Of a stretch of DNA of 64,000 nucleotides, positions 33,062-41,315 are shown in pieces (within the stretch, counting starts at the first letter, position 1; each line of letters opens with the position of its first letter). Source of the stretch: Bogoriella caseilytica (lineage in GTDB: Bacteria > Actinomycetota > Actinomycetes > Actinomycetales > Actinomycetaceae); the NCBI RefSeq assembly GCF_003752405.1, contig NZ_RKHK01000001.1, positions 744,001 to 808,000 of the forward strand. The letters are read 5' to 3'. The notes beneath the pieces are model-generated. The model was not told the origin of the DNA. It saw nothing but the letters and a program-made list of their open reading frames with translations, and searched no databases. The translations under genes and the position numbers were made by a program.

Positions 33062-34653
33062 GCACCCGTCTGCGAGGCCTGACGACCGGCGCCGCGGGCC
33101 TGACCCGGCTGGGGCTGCGCACCGGCGGGATCGGCCTTCTTCTGATCGTGGTCGTGGCCGCCGGCCTGGTCACGCTGACGGCCGCCAGCATTGCGGTGCT
33201 GTACGACGACCCCGGCGAACGGCTCGTGTACGCCGAGACCATCGGCGCCTCGCCGGCCGCGTTGGCTTTCAACGGCCGCGGCTACGGGCTGGAGACCATC
33301 GGCGGGATCTCCGCACTCGAGGTCGGTTTCATGGGCCAACTGTTGTTCCCGCTGCTGGCCATGCATGTGGCAGTGAAGCACACGCGCCGCGAGGAGGAGG
33401 CGGGGCGCACCGAGGTGCTCACCGCCGGGCAGGTGGGCCGCCTGGCCCCGCTCGCGTCCGGCGCGATCCTGCTCGCCGGGACGTGCCTGGCCATTTGCGC
33501 CCTCATGCTCACCGGGCTGGTGGCGGTCGGCGTGCCCACCGCGGCCTCGGCCTGGTATGCGACGAGTGTCGCGCTGGTCATGGCCTTCTTCGGGGCCGCC
33601 GGACTGCTGCTCGGGCAGCTCGCCCAGTCCGCCCGCACCGCCTACCTGATGGGCCTGGGCCTGCTCACCGGCGTCTACCTGCTGCGCGCGCTGGTCGACG
33701 GGCTCGGTTGGGACGCCGTGTGGCTCAGCCCGCTGGGTTGGCTGCCCGAGGTCCGTGCCTTCGCCGAGCCGCAGGCCTGGCCGCTGCTCGCCTATGCCGC
33801 GAGCGGGGCGGCCCTGCTGACCGGAGCGGTGGTCATCGCCCGCGGCCGCGATCTGGGCGCCGGGGTGCTCACTCCTCGGCCAGGGCCCGCGCGGGCCCGG
33901 CCGACGCTGGCCACCGTGCCGGGGCTGACCTGGCGGATGATGCAGGGACCGACGCTCACCTGGACGGTGATCGCGGTGCTGTGGGCCGCCTGCTTCGGCG
34001 CGCTCAGTCAGGAGATGTCCGAGCTGATCGACGCGAACCCCAACCTGGTTGAGGCTCTGGGCGTGGGCAGCGGGGTCGACATCGTCACCAGCCTGGCCGT
34101 GGTGGTTATCTGCTTGGCGGCTACTGCGGTGGCAGCGCAGGGTGCGGGCCGGCTGAGCACTGAGGAGTCATCCGGACGGCTGGGGGCGCTACTGGCCACC
34201 CGGGTGCCGCGGCTGCGGCTGTGGCTTGGCTGGTGGGCCGTGGTCACCGCACTGTCCCTAGCGGTGTTGGCGCTGGGCACCGCGAGTCTGGGCTTGGCGA
34301 CCTGGGCGGTGACTGGTGATTCCGCCGCCGTGGGCCATGCGCTCGGAGTCGGCGCCGGGTACGCCGTGCCGGTGGCTTTCGTGGCTGCGGTGGCCGCCCT
34401 GCTGGGTGCGGCGGCGCCGCAGCTGGCAGGACTGATCTGGCTCCTGGTCGGGTGGATCGTCGTGGTCGGCTTCCTGGCCGAGACGCTGCGCCTGCCCGGT
34501 TGGGCCCGAGACCTCTCCCCGCTGCACCTGGTGGGCACGTTGCCGCGGGAGGACCCTGCGCTGACGGCCGTGCTGGGACTGGGCGCGGGCGCCGTGGTGG
34601 CCTTCGCAGTTTCGGCGCTGACCATCCGACGGCGCGACCTGCGCGCGGGCTGA
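33058..34653 (+). CDS. ABC-2 type exporter permease (polyketide-antibiotic exporter type)
   Basis: 531 residues with about 12 hydrophobic segments in two similar halves, the fused layout of actinobacterial permeases annotated as exporters of polyketide antibiotics. Supporting parts are LLLIVVVAAGLVTLTAASIAVLY at the N-terminus and VKHTRREEEAGRTEVLTAGQVG, a cytosolic loop that recurs in the second half as TEESSGRLGALLATRVPR. Overlaps the ATPase stop by 4 bp. Together with the TetR gene it makes a drug-responsive efflux cassette; the substrate is unknown. Confidence 0.88.
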   Translation: MSTRLRGLTTGAAGLTRLGLRTGGIGLLLIVVVAAGLVTLTAASIAVLYDDPGERLVYAETIGASPAALAFNGRGYGLETIGGISALEVGFMGQLLFPLLAMHVAVKHTRREEEAGRTEVLTAGQVGRLAPLASGAILLAGTCLAICALMLTGLVAVGVPTAASAWYATSVALVMAFFGAAGLLLGQLAQSARTAYLMGLGLLTGVYLLRALVDGLGWDAVWLSPLGWLPEVRAFAEPQAWPLLAYAASGAALLTGAVVIARGRDLGAGVLTPRPGPARARPTLATVPGLTWRMMQGPTLTWTVIAVLWAACFGALSQEMSELIDANPNLVEALGVGSGVDIVTSLAVVVICLAATAVAAQGAGRLSTEESSGRLGALLATRVPRLRLWLGWWAVVTALSLAVLALGTASLGLATWAVTGDSAAVGHALGVGAGYAVPVAFVAAVAALLGAAAPQLAGLIWLLVGWIVVVGFLAETLRLPGWARDLSPLHLVGTLPREDPALTAVLGLGAGAVVAFAVSALTIRRRDLRAG

Positions 34654-34724
34654 GACTGACGATCGCCCCACGCGCCGGGCGAGGGCTTTGACCAGCCCGG
34701 CCCCACCCGCCACCATTCCTCCCC

Positions 34725-35057
34725 ATGGACTTCACCTTCGACGCCGAGCTGTGGCGGTGGGAGGTGCGCACCGACACGTGGACCTTCGTGTCCCTGCCGG
34801 CCGAGGTTGCGGACGAGATCCTGCATCTGGCCGGGCCGATTGAGCGCGGCTTCGGGTCGCTGCGGGTGGAGGTGACCGTGGGCGGCACGGTGTGGCGCAC
34901 CTCGATCTTCCCTTCGGATGAGACCTACGTGCTGCCGATCAAGAAGGCGGTGCGTACCGCAGAGCGCCTGGCGATCGGCGAGACGGTGTCGTTGCGCCTG
35001 CGCCTGGTGGATCTGGAGGCCGCCGGCGAGGCGGGGCCGGGGCGCCACCAGCCATAA
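34725..35057 (+). CDS. DUF1905 protein
   Basis: 110-residue small beta-barrel-like protein of the DUF1905 family. It starts FTFDAELWRWEVRTDTWTFVSLPAEVADEI and contains GFGSLRVEVTVGGTVWRTSIFPS and YVLPIKKAVRTAERLAIGE, all characteristic. Function is unknown. The last dozen residues are variable. Followed closely by an acetyltransferase gene on the same strand. Confidence 0.9.
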   Translation: MDFTFDAELWRWEVRTDTWTFVSLPAEVADEILHLAGPIERGFGSLRVEVTVGGTVWRTSIFPSDETYVLPIKKAVRTAERLAIGETVSLRLRLVDLEAAGEAGPGRHQP

Positions 35058-35066
35058 GCTGCCGCT

Positions 35067-35567
35067 GTGCACTTCGGGATCGGGGATCTGACAGCAGAGG
35101 ACGTCACAGCGCTATTGCGCGAGCATCTGGTGGACATGTACGCGACCTCGCCGCCGGAGAGCGTGCACGCGCTGAGTACCGACGCGCTCCGGGATCCTGC
35201 GGTCAGCTTCTACACCGCGCGCAGCGAGGACGGCGCACTGTTGGGCTGCGGCGCGATCAAGCGCCTCAGTGCGCAGGCCGCCGAACTCAAGACCATGCGC
35301 ACGGTCCGGGCGGCGCGCGGGCGCGGCGTGGGGTCCGCGATGCTGCGGCACCTGGTGGGCGTTGCCCGCGAGCGGGGCTACGCCACCGTGTACCTGGAGA
35401 CCGGCTCGATGGACTACTTCGCCGCGGCTCGACGGCTGTATGCCCGCCATGGTTTCGTCGAGACCGGCCCCTTCGGTGACTACACGCCGGATCCGATGAG
35501 CATCTTCATGAGGTTGGAGCTCGGATCACCGGCTCCGCAAGAAAAGCTCTCGCACAAGCCGGCGTGA
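35067..35567 (+). CDS. GNAT family N-acetyltransferase
   Basis: 166 residues. The acetyl-CoA-binding motif A is clear: AELKTMRTVRAARGRGVGSAMLRHLVGVARERGYATVYLET, followed by ARRLYARHGFVETGPFGDY. It resembles the YsnE/PhnO-like group; substrate unknown. The GTG start is six bases after TAAGCT and has no ribosome site, again fitting leaderless transcription nine bases after the DUF1905 stop. Confidence 0.9.
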   Translation: MHFGIGDLTAEDVTALLREHLVDMYATSPPESVHALSTDALRDPAVSFYTARSEDGALLGCGAIKRLSAQAAELKTMRTVRAARGRGVGSAMLRHLVGVARERGYATVYLETGSMDYFAAARRLYARHGFVETGPFGDYTPDPMSIFMRLELGSPAPQEKLSHKPA

Positions 35568-35585
35568 CGCGGGAAGGTAGGGCCC

Positions 35586-35987
35586 ATGGTTTCCTTCATC
35601 TCCCATACGACGATCGACTGCCAGAACGCCTTCCAGCTCTCCGAGTGGTGGAAGCAGGTGCTGGGTTATGTCGATGTTGCTGACGACCCGAACGAGCCCG
35701 GTCACGAGGCGTGCATGATCGTCCGGCCCGACGGCGGCCACTCTCTGCTGTTCCTCGAGGTGCCCGACAAGAAGCAGGACAAGAACCGGATCCACCTCGA
35801 TCTCCGGCCTGAAGAAGGGACACGTGACGAGGAGCTGGACCGGCTGCGCGCACTGGGGGCCACGGAGGTGGCCGACCATCGCGGCAAGTACGGGCCCGGC
35901 AGCGGCTGGGTGGTGCTCGCCGACCCGGAGGGCAACGAGTTCTGCATCCTCCGCAGCGAGGCCGAGGTGGCCGAGCAGGCGGGGTGA
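35586..35987 (+). CDS. VOC family (glyoxalase-like) protein
   Basis: 133 residues with two beta-alpha-beta-beta-beta units: SFISHTTIDCQNAFQLSEWWKQVLGY at the start and NRIHLDLRPEEGTRDEELDRLRALGATEV in the middle, ending GWVVLADPEGNEFCIL. Histidine and glutamate at the usual metal positions (HTTID, IHLDL, NEF) suggest a metal-binding site, but the substrate is unknown. GGAAGG lies upstream of the ATG. Confidence 0.9.
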   Translation: MVSFISHTTIDCQNAFQLSEWWKQVLGYVDVADDPNEPGHEACMIVRPDGGHSLLFLEVPDKKQDKNRIHLDLRPEEGTRDEELDRLRALGATEVADHRGKYGPGSGWVVLADPEGNEFCILRSEAEVAEQAG

Positions 35988-36069
35988 CGTCCTCGTCGTT
36001 CTTACCGCGGGGAGAACGACCCGGTTCGACGGATAGGGCCGCCACCCATGGCGCGGCGCCGAGCAGCCT

Positions 36070-37308
36070 TTACTCGTCGTCGGTCTCGGCATCCCGCCGA
36101 GACAAACGCGCAGAGGCTCCAGTGGAGAAGCGGTTCAGGCCGACTTTGGCCTTCCCGAACGTCTGGACGCCCCGGCGACGAACCGCTCCCAGACCGTCGA
36201 CGCCGGCGGTGACCGCCTTGTCCCGGGCTTCCGTGGCGGCCTCCGCCCAGCGGCGCGCCTCGATGGACTGGCGCTGCTCCTCGATTCCCAGCCGATCCTC
36301 GAACTCGATGACCGCGTCACATACGTGATGACCGGATTTCAGGATGGAGCGGGCGTTTCCCGGCTGCAACAACACCTTGGCGTTCGCCGTTCCGGAGGCG
36401 GCATTCATGCGCATCATCAGCCGCTCCACGGTCTCGGCGATGAGAGCGGAACGGTTGTCGCGAGCTGTGCGCAGCCCGAGCCGGTGCTGGTCGAGTTCAT
36501 CAGGAGAGGCATCCAACACGCGGTCGAGTTCAAGAACAGCAATCGCGTCCTGCAGTTGGAAGCAGCGCGCCAGGACCGCCAACCACTCCTGGGTCTTGAG
36601 CTCTGCGGTCTTCGCTGCCTCCGCTAGATCACCGAGCCTCTTGCTCTCGAGGTCGTCTGCGAGACCGTCGAGCTGCCGGAGGGCGTACGCCTGGGTCTGC
36701 GCCACCGTCGTGGCCGTGCCCTGCACTTTGGACCAGGTGACCTCGGAGACGCGGCCGACCTGCTCGCGGATCGCCATGGCTTCCTCGATGACGAAATCCA
36801 CGCCGATCATGTCGGCCAGCACGGCGTCGCGTTGCGAACGCAGGACCTCATTGACCTTCACCTCGATCACCGCGAGGTACTCGGTGATCTCGTTCATGGT
36901 CTGCTGCATGGCGAGCTGGGCCATCAGGCCAGCCGCGCCAGCGAGCACCGCTGGATTGGACGCCCACGACAAGCCGGGCTTCACGATCTCAGCCAGACCA
37001 GTGATGGTGCCTTTGTCATCGACGAAGACAGCGCGACTGAAGATCTCCTTCGAGCCAGTCATCATCTCCGAGGTCGCGAGCTTCCGCGCTGACTCTTCGG
37101 TGAGCTTGACCCAGCGCCCGGCATGGGCGGCCACCTCGGAGCCGGCTTGCGCGAAGCCGGAGGAAGCCGTCAAAGCCGTCTGCAGCCGCGGGAGCCCGAG
37201 GTCCCGAGTCTGCAGCCCCTGGGCTTTGATCAGCCGGTCCACGGCCCCGGAATCTCCGATCACTGCGAGCCCGTCGCCATCGCTGATGAGTTGGATCTCG
37301 CTAGCCAT
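36070..37308 (-). CDS. conserved actinobacterial protein of unknown function
   Basis: 412 residues with no recognised domain. A short beta-rich start (IQLISDGDGLAVIGDSGAVDRLI) leads to a mostly helical body; residues about 125-160 include an Ala/Gly-rich, weakly hydrophobic stretch (LSWASNPAVLAGAAGLMAQLAM) that could touch membrane. The rest is predicted long helices, probably coiled coil. ATG 37308 has AAGGAG nearby. It sits 230 bp downstream of the SPFH-TelA operon, separated by a hairpin element, and may be functionally linked to it. Confidence 0.75.
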   Translation of the reverse strand: MASEIQLISDGDGLAVIGDSGAVDRLIKAQGLQTRDLGLPRLQTALTASSGFAQAGSEVAAHAGRWVKLTEESARKLATSEMMTGSKEIFSRAVFVDDKGTITGLAEIVKPGLSWASNPAVLAGAAGLMAQLAMQQTMNEITEYLAVIEVKVNEVLRSQRDAVLADMIGVDFVIEEAMAIREQVGRVSEVTWSKVQGTATTVAQTQAYALRQLDGLADDLESKRLGDLAEAAKTAELKTQEWLAVLARCFQLQDAIAVLELDRVLDASPDELDQHRLGLRTARDNRSALIAETVERLMMRMNAASGTANAKVLLQPGNARSILKSGHHVCDAVIEFEDRLGIEEQRQSIEARRWAEAATEARDKAVTAGVDGLGAVRRRGVQTFGKAKVGLNRFSTGASARLSRRDAETDDE

Positions 37309-37441
37309 AGCTCGCTCCTTGTTCAGGGCCCCGGGCGGGACGTCATCGGTATCCGGGGGCTGAGCACCGGCCCAGAAATCCTATGCCCTGTTGATCCCTC
37401 GGGACCCGCTTATCGAGCGCTGCAATCCTCTTCGCTACCTC

Positions 37442-37519
37442 GCGCGATTGTGGTCACTTGGGGTCGCTACTCGTGCGGAATGTCGCCGGAATAGCGGCGC
37501 ATTCTGACCACAATCGCGC
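37442..37519. repeat. dispersed inverted-repeat element, copy 2
   Basis: Arms GCGCGATTGTGGTCA (37442-37456) and TGACCACAATCGCGC (37505-37519) are perfectly complementary, flanking 48 bp that contain a further imperfect hairpin (GAATG/CATTC arms). The arm core matches the element at 20930-21000. Here it lies between the XpaC-like gene and the 412-residue gene and may also act as a transcription terminator. Confidence 0.7.
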
Positions 37520-37538
37520 CCGGCGCCCGGCGCGCGGG

Positions 37539-38324
37539 CTACTTCACCCCGAAGTCGAACGGCTCCTCGCGCCGTTGCCCGTACTTCTCGCGCAGGAAGT
37601 TGCCGGTGGTGGTCAGGTGCGAAGGCAGCTCACTGTGCCGGCCCTGGCGCAGGTTCTCGGCCTGGCGGGCCAGGAGCTGGAGCTGTTCGGCGAACTCCTC
37701 GTTCGGGGTCCGCCCGTTGGGCTGGCGGGCCTGGAGCATGTCGGGCGGGATGGCGAGATAGCCGTTCAGCACCCCGGGCAGGTACTGGCGCACCATGGCG
37801 TCCAGTTCGTACTCGAAGCGCGGATCGCGGGTGGGTTCGGCGCGTTCCGCCTCGACGACGGCGCCCAGTTTCTGCAGCGTCTCCTCTAAGCTGCCGTAGG
37901 CGTGAGCGGGGAGCTGCTGCTGGCTCTGCTGCCCCAGGGATGCGACCCAGCCGAGCGCCGCGGCCCGGCCCTCCGGCCCTTCCAAAGCGGCCTCCGGCGG
38001 TGGCAGGGCCGAGACGGGCTCGAGCACCTCGGGCTGAGTGAAGCGGTGCCACCAGCGGCGCCGCTTCGGCAACCACAGGTCGCGCAGGTGCCAGGCGCGC
38101 ACGCCCGAGACGCCCATCGCGGTCAGGGCGAGCAGTCCGCCGAGGCCGAGGAAGTCCAGCGTCAGCAGGCTCACCGAGAAACCGGCCGCGTACACGAGCC
38201 CCTCGAGCACCACCGGCAGGCGCTTCTTCACCCCGCCGATGAGCAGCACCAGGAAGGCGAGCAGCGGGAAGCCGAGGAGGACCAGCCAGACTTTGACGAC
38301 GTTGCCGAGGGTGAGTCGCGACAT
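37539..38324 (-). CDS. XpaC-like membrane protein of the TelA operon
   Basis: 261 residues. The N-terminal part has about four helices (VVKVWLVLLGFPLLAFLVLLIGG, VVLEGLVYAAGFSVSLLTLDFLG, LGGLLALTAMGVSG). The C-terminal half is soluble and helical, with YELDAMVRQYLPGVLNGYLAIPPDML, resembling XpaC, the usual companion of TelA. It starts 2 bp after the TelA stop. No enzymatic motif is visible; the old name (halo-indolyl phosphate hydrolysis) does not establish a function. Confidence 0.65.
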   Translation of the reverse strand: MSRLTLGNVVKVWLVLLGFPLLAFLVLLIGGVKKRLPVVLEGLVYAAGFSVSLLTLDFLGLGGLLALTAMGVSGVRAWHLRDLWLPKRRRWWHRFTQPEVLEPVSALPPPEAALEGPEGRAAALGWVASLGQQSQQQLPAHAYGSLEETLQKLGAVVEAERAEPTRDPRFEYELDAMVRQYLPGVLNGYLAIPPDMLQARQPNGRTPNEEFAEQLQLLARQAENLRQGRHSELPSHLTTTGNFLREKYGQRREEPFDFGVK

Positions 38325-38326
38325 CG

Positions 38327-39553
38327 CTAGCTCCTCGGGGGCTCGTCGCCGGTGGCGTCGGAGGAGCGGCTCCGTTCGAGTTGGAGTCGGGCCTGGCCCA
38401 CTTGGCCTTCGAGCACCTGCACGGTCTGCTTGATCGAGCGGGTGGCTTCGACCTTGTAGCGGTCGATCTCGTCGATGGCTTGGAAGACGTTGTCGAAGGC
38501 CTGCTGCAGCTTGGCCGGGTCCACGGTGGCCTGGGCGGCGTGCTGCTGGATGGCGGCACCCTGGGAGCGCAGCAGCTCGGAGGTGGAGAGGATCATGTCC
38601 GAGGTGGTCGAGTTGAGCGCCTCGATCTGGTTCAGCACGATCTGCTGCTGGGCCAGGGCTTGGGAGACGATGACCGCCACGCGCAGGGCACCGATGGTGG
38701 TGTCCAGGGCGCGGTCGACGCCCTTGATGAGTTCGGTGTTGTTCTTCTTCACGACGTCGAGGGCGAGGTAGCCCTGGACGGAGACCGCCATCTGGGTCAT
38801 CAGGTCCTGGTGACGCTGGCGCACGTAGAACAGGGCGTCGGTCTCCAGCGTGGTGGCTTCGTCGGTCTTGCCCTCGCTGCGCAGGGTGGCGATGCGCTCC
38901 TCGAGACCATCGCCGAGGTGGCGGGCCAGGACGGCGTAGTTCGCGAGCTGGCCGAGCGCCGCCCAGAGGTGTTCGCGTTCGGTCTGGATGGCGGCGTTAT
39001 CCATGCGGAGTTCGTCCTGGCCGCCCTGGAGCGCCTTGGTGATGGCGTCGAGCTGGTCCTGGGCGGACTCGTACTTGCGGAAGTACTTCTCGATGGAGTT
39101 CCCGCCGGGCAGGAACTTCAGCAGCCGCTTGCCGCCGGTGAGGTCGTGGCGGTTCGGGTCCAGCTCGGTGACTATTCTGCGCAGCTCGGCCAGGCTGTTG
39201 CCGGTGCGCGAGGCCGGGTCCTCCCCGGTGGCGGCCAGGGCGGCGGCGGGGCGCTGCAGCATGCGGTTGGAGGAGTCCGCGGCCTGGTTCATGGTGTCCG
39301 CGCCCAGGCGGGTGAGCTGGGCGAGCTTGGCTTGGAACTCGGGGCTGTGCAGGGGGGCCTCGAGCAGCTCGTTCAGGAACGTCGTGGCCGTTTCGGCGTG
39401 CTGCTGCTGGGTTTCGGCGTCCACCAGGATGACGCCGCCGACCTTCTCCGGCTGGTGCACCTCGGCCTCCTCGGCCGGGGCAGGCGCGTCCAGCCGCAGC
39501 GGATTCGGCACTCCGGTGGGCTCGTGGTCACCGAGATCGAGGGGGTTCGACAT
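38327..39553 (-). CDS. telA: TelA/KlaA-type toxic anion resistance protein
   Basis: 408 residues of the TelA family, all-helical and probably coiled coil. Diagnostic parts are LLKFLPGGNSIEKYFRKYESAQDQLDAITKAL, LWAALGQLANYAVLARHLGDGLEE, and the conserved LYVRQRHQDLMTQMAVSVQGYLALDVVKKNNTELIKGVDRA-like stretch. TelA proteins are linked to tellurite and other envelope stresses and often occur with SPFH or Ter modules. Here it lies in an SPFH/zinc-ribbon operon, between a one-helix protein and the XpaC-like gene. Confidence 0.92.
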   Translation of the reverse strand: MSNPLDLGDHEPTGVPNPLRLDAPAPAEEAEVHQPEKVGGVILVDAETQQQHAETATTFLNELLEAPLHSPEFQAKLAQLTRLGADTMNQAADSSNRMLQRPAAALAATGEDPASRTGNSLAELRRIVTELDPNRHDLTGGKRLLKFLPGGNSIEKYFRKYESAQDQLDAITKALQGGQDELRMDNAAIQTEREHLWAALGQLANYAVLARHLGDGLEERIATLRSEGKTDEATTLETDALFYVRQRHQDLMTQMAVSVQGYLALDVVKKNNTELIKGVDRALDTTIGALRVAVIVSQALAQQQIVLNQIEALNSTTSDMILSTSELLRSQGAAIQQHAAQATVDPAKLQQAFDNVFQAIDEIDRYKVEATRSIKQTVQVLEGQVGQARLQLERSRSSDATGDEPPRS

Positions 39554-39636
39554 CCTGGACGCTCCTCAGGGCTGGGGTCTGCCCCGATTATCTCAGGAAT
39601 GGCCCGGCCAGGTGGGGGCGCAGGTGCCTGGGCCGG

Positions 39637-40005
39637 CTATCGGAAGGTGTCGAAGATCTTGCGGACGGAACCACCGGAGCCACCGGGCCCGCTGCCGAGC
39701 AGACCGGCCATCGCGCCACTGGACTGCACGCCTTCGACCTGCCGTTCGTTGGCGCCCTTGATCCGCTTCTCACGCAGCCGGGTGCGCTTGCCGCGCAGCT
39801 CGTCGCCAGCCTGGACGTTGGCGAGCTTCGCCTCGGTCTCCTGGGCGTGTCGATGATGCTTGTCCGTGTTGCGGTACCGCAGGAACATCAGACCGTAGAA
39901 CAGGAAGCCGGACAGGAAGAACAGCAGCCCGATCGAGCCGCCACCGTCGGAACTGGATGCCAAGATGTCGCCGCTCGCCATCGACAGCGGGATCGCGGTG
40001 CTCAT
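39637..40005 (-). CDS. small one-helix membrane protein of the SPFH-TelA operon
   Basis: 122 residues with one clear membrane helix near the N-terminus (GLLFFLSGFLFYGLMFLRY), followed by a long, highly charged tail predicted to be coiled coil (HHRHAQETEAKLANVQAGDELRGKRTRLREKRI). No domain is recognised. The ATG overlaps the zinc-ribbon protein stop by one base; an 83-bp gap separates it from telA. Confidence 0.75.
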   Translation of the reverse strand: MSTAIPLSMASGDILASSSDGGGSIGLLFFLSGFLFYGLMFLRYRNTDKHHRHAQETEAKLANVQAGDELRGKRTRLREKRIKGANERQVEGVQSSGAMAGLLGSGPGGSGGSVRKIFDTFR

Positions 40006-41315
40006 CAGCCCACCACCATGATGATGCTGCCGATGACCATTCCTGCGGCCTGGACGGCGGCAGAGATCGCGAGCAGCTTGGCCTGGTTGACCGGGACGCT
40101 TCCCATCGTCTCGCCGGTGCGGCCGTTCACGGCCACGTAGTGCAGGAAGGTCTGCCCGTTGGACTTGCGCTGCTGGTAGCTGTAGAGCCAGACCGGCAGG
40201 TAGGCGGCGGCCCAGCGCTGGCCGCGAATGTCGATCTGCTGGTTCTCCCAGCGCACACCGCGGTCGTAGTAGCTCAACGTCTCCTCGGCGACCTTGTATC
40301 GGGCAATGTCCCGAGCCTGGGTCTGCACGAGGGGTGCCAGGTGGTCGATGTCGGAGTCCCGCCGTTCGGAGGAGAAACCGGCGATGTAGTTGGAGTCGTA
40401 GCGCACGGCGTTCTCCACGTCGAACGGCATGATGGAGTTGATGATGTTGTTGGAGTTGACCGAGGTGTTCTGGTCACGCCGCTCCGAGGACGACTCGACC
40501 GTGAGGTCGTTGATGTAGATGTCGGTCTCGCGCCGCACACCGTAGACGTCGGCGTCATAGACGGTGCGCTTCTTGTCGCCGCTGCCGATGGTGTAGGTCC
40601 GCGTGCGGTGCTCGCCCTCGCCGGCGAACTGCGCGTGGGCGTTGATGTCGACCACCATGTAGGGCAGGTAGACGCCCATGACGTTCTCCGGGGCGAACTC
40701 CTTGAGGAACTGAGGGTGGGCGAAGGCCCGGCGCTTCTTCACGAAAGCCTGGATCCGCTCGACCGCCTGCTCCTTCTTCAGGGAGAACGGCAGGACGATG
40801 TCAGGCACTGCACCGTTGGCGATCTGCTGGTTCATCGAGAGCTTGTTCCGGCACCAGTGGCACCGGGACTGGGTGCTCTCAGCGGTGTTGACGACCACTT
40901 CGGCCCCGCAGGCCGAGCACTTGAAGGTCAGGACGTCATCGGTCGAGGCGACGATGTCCTGCGACCCGGCGCCGATGACCATCCCGGCCAGGGTGGTGAT
41001 GTCCTGGTTGATGAACAGGTCATCGGACCCGCCCTGGCCGGTCCACTCGTGGCGGCAGAACGCACACCGCAGCATGCCCGAGGCCACGTTGAGCGCAATC
41101 TCGGTGGCCCCGCAGCGGGGGCACTTCGCCAGCCCGTCCTGGGCGTCGTCATGGCTGACGACGGTCGGCGTGGCGGGCTCGCCTGGAGCGACATGCCCGG
41201 CGGGCGCAGTGGGCTCGCCTGGAGCGGTGGCCGGCTCGGCGACGGCGGGGGGAACCGCCGCCGTCGGCAACTCCTGGTGGCCGGCTGGATCAGGAGGGTT
41301 GTGCGCGGTGGTCAT
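40005..41315 (-). CDS. TFIIB-type zinc-ribbon membrane-associated protein
   Basis: 436 residues. After a Pro/Ala-rich lead are two zinc ribbons: CPRCGATEI...CAFC (about residues 63-87) and CSACGAEV...CHWC (about 130-155). The long middle domain (about 170-400) is conserved in this family (VLPFSLKKEQAVERIQAFV, YLPYMVVDINAHAQF, WAAAYLPVWLYSYQQ), and a C-terminal hydrophobic helix ends the protein (IISAAVQAAGMVIGSIIM-like). It may bridge membrane and cytosol. The start abuts the SPFH stop without a gap. Confidence 0.8.
   Translation of the reverse strand: MTTAHNPPDPAGHQELPTAAVPPAVAEPATAPGEPTAPAGHVAPGEPATPTVVSHDDAQDGLAKCPRCGATEIALNVASGMLRCAFCRHEWTGQGGSDDLFINQDITTLAGMVIGAGSQDIVASTDDVLTFKCSACGAEVVVNTAESTQSRCHWCRNKLSMNQQIANGAVPDIVLPFSLKKEQAVERIQAFVKKRRAFAHPQFLKEFAPENVMGVYLPYMVVDINAHAQFAGEGEHRTRTYTIGSGDKKRTVYDADVYGVRRETDIYINDLTVESSSERRDQNTSVNSNNIINSIMPFDVENAVRYDSNYIAGFSSERRDSDIDHLAPLVQTQARDIARYKVAEETLSYYDRGVRWENQQIDIRGQRWAAAYLPVWLYSYQQRKSNGQTFLHYVAVNGRTGETMGSVPVNQAKLLAISAAVQAAGMVIGSIIMVVG

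Noticed and set aside
38327-39553. Plain tellurite-resistance operon
   Set aside because: No TerC/TerD-type or TehB genes are present; the SPFH and zinc-ribbon partners point to a broader envelope module.
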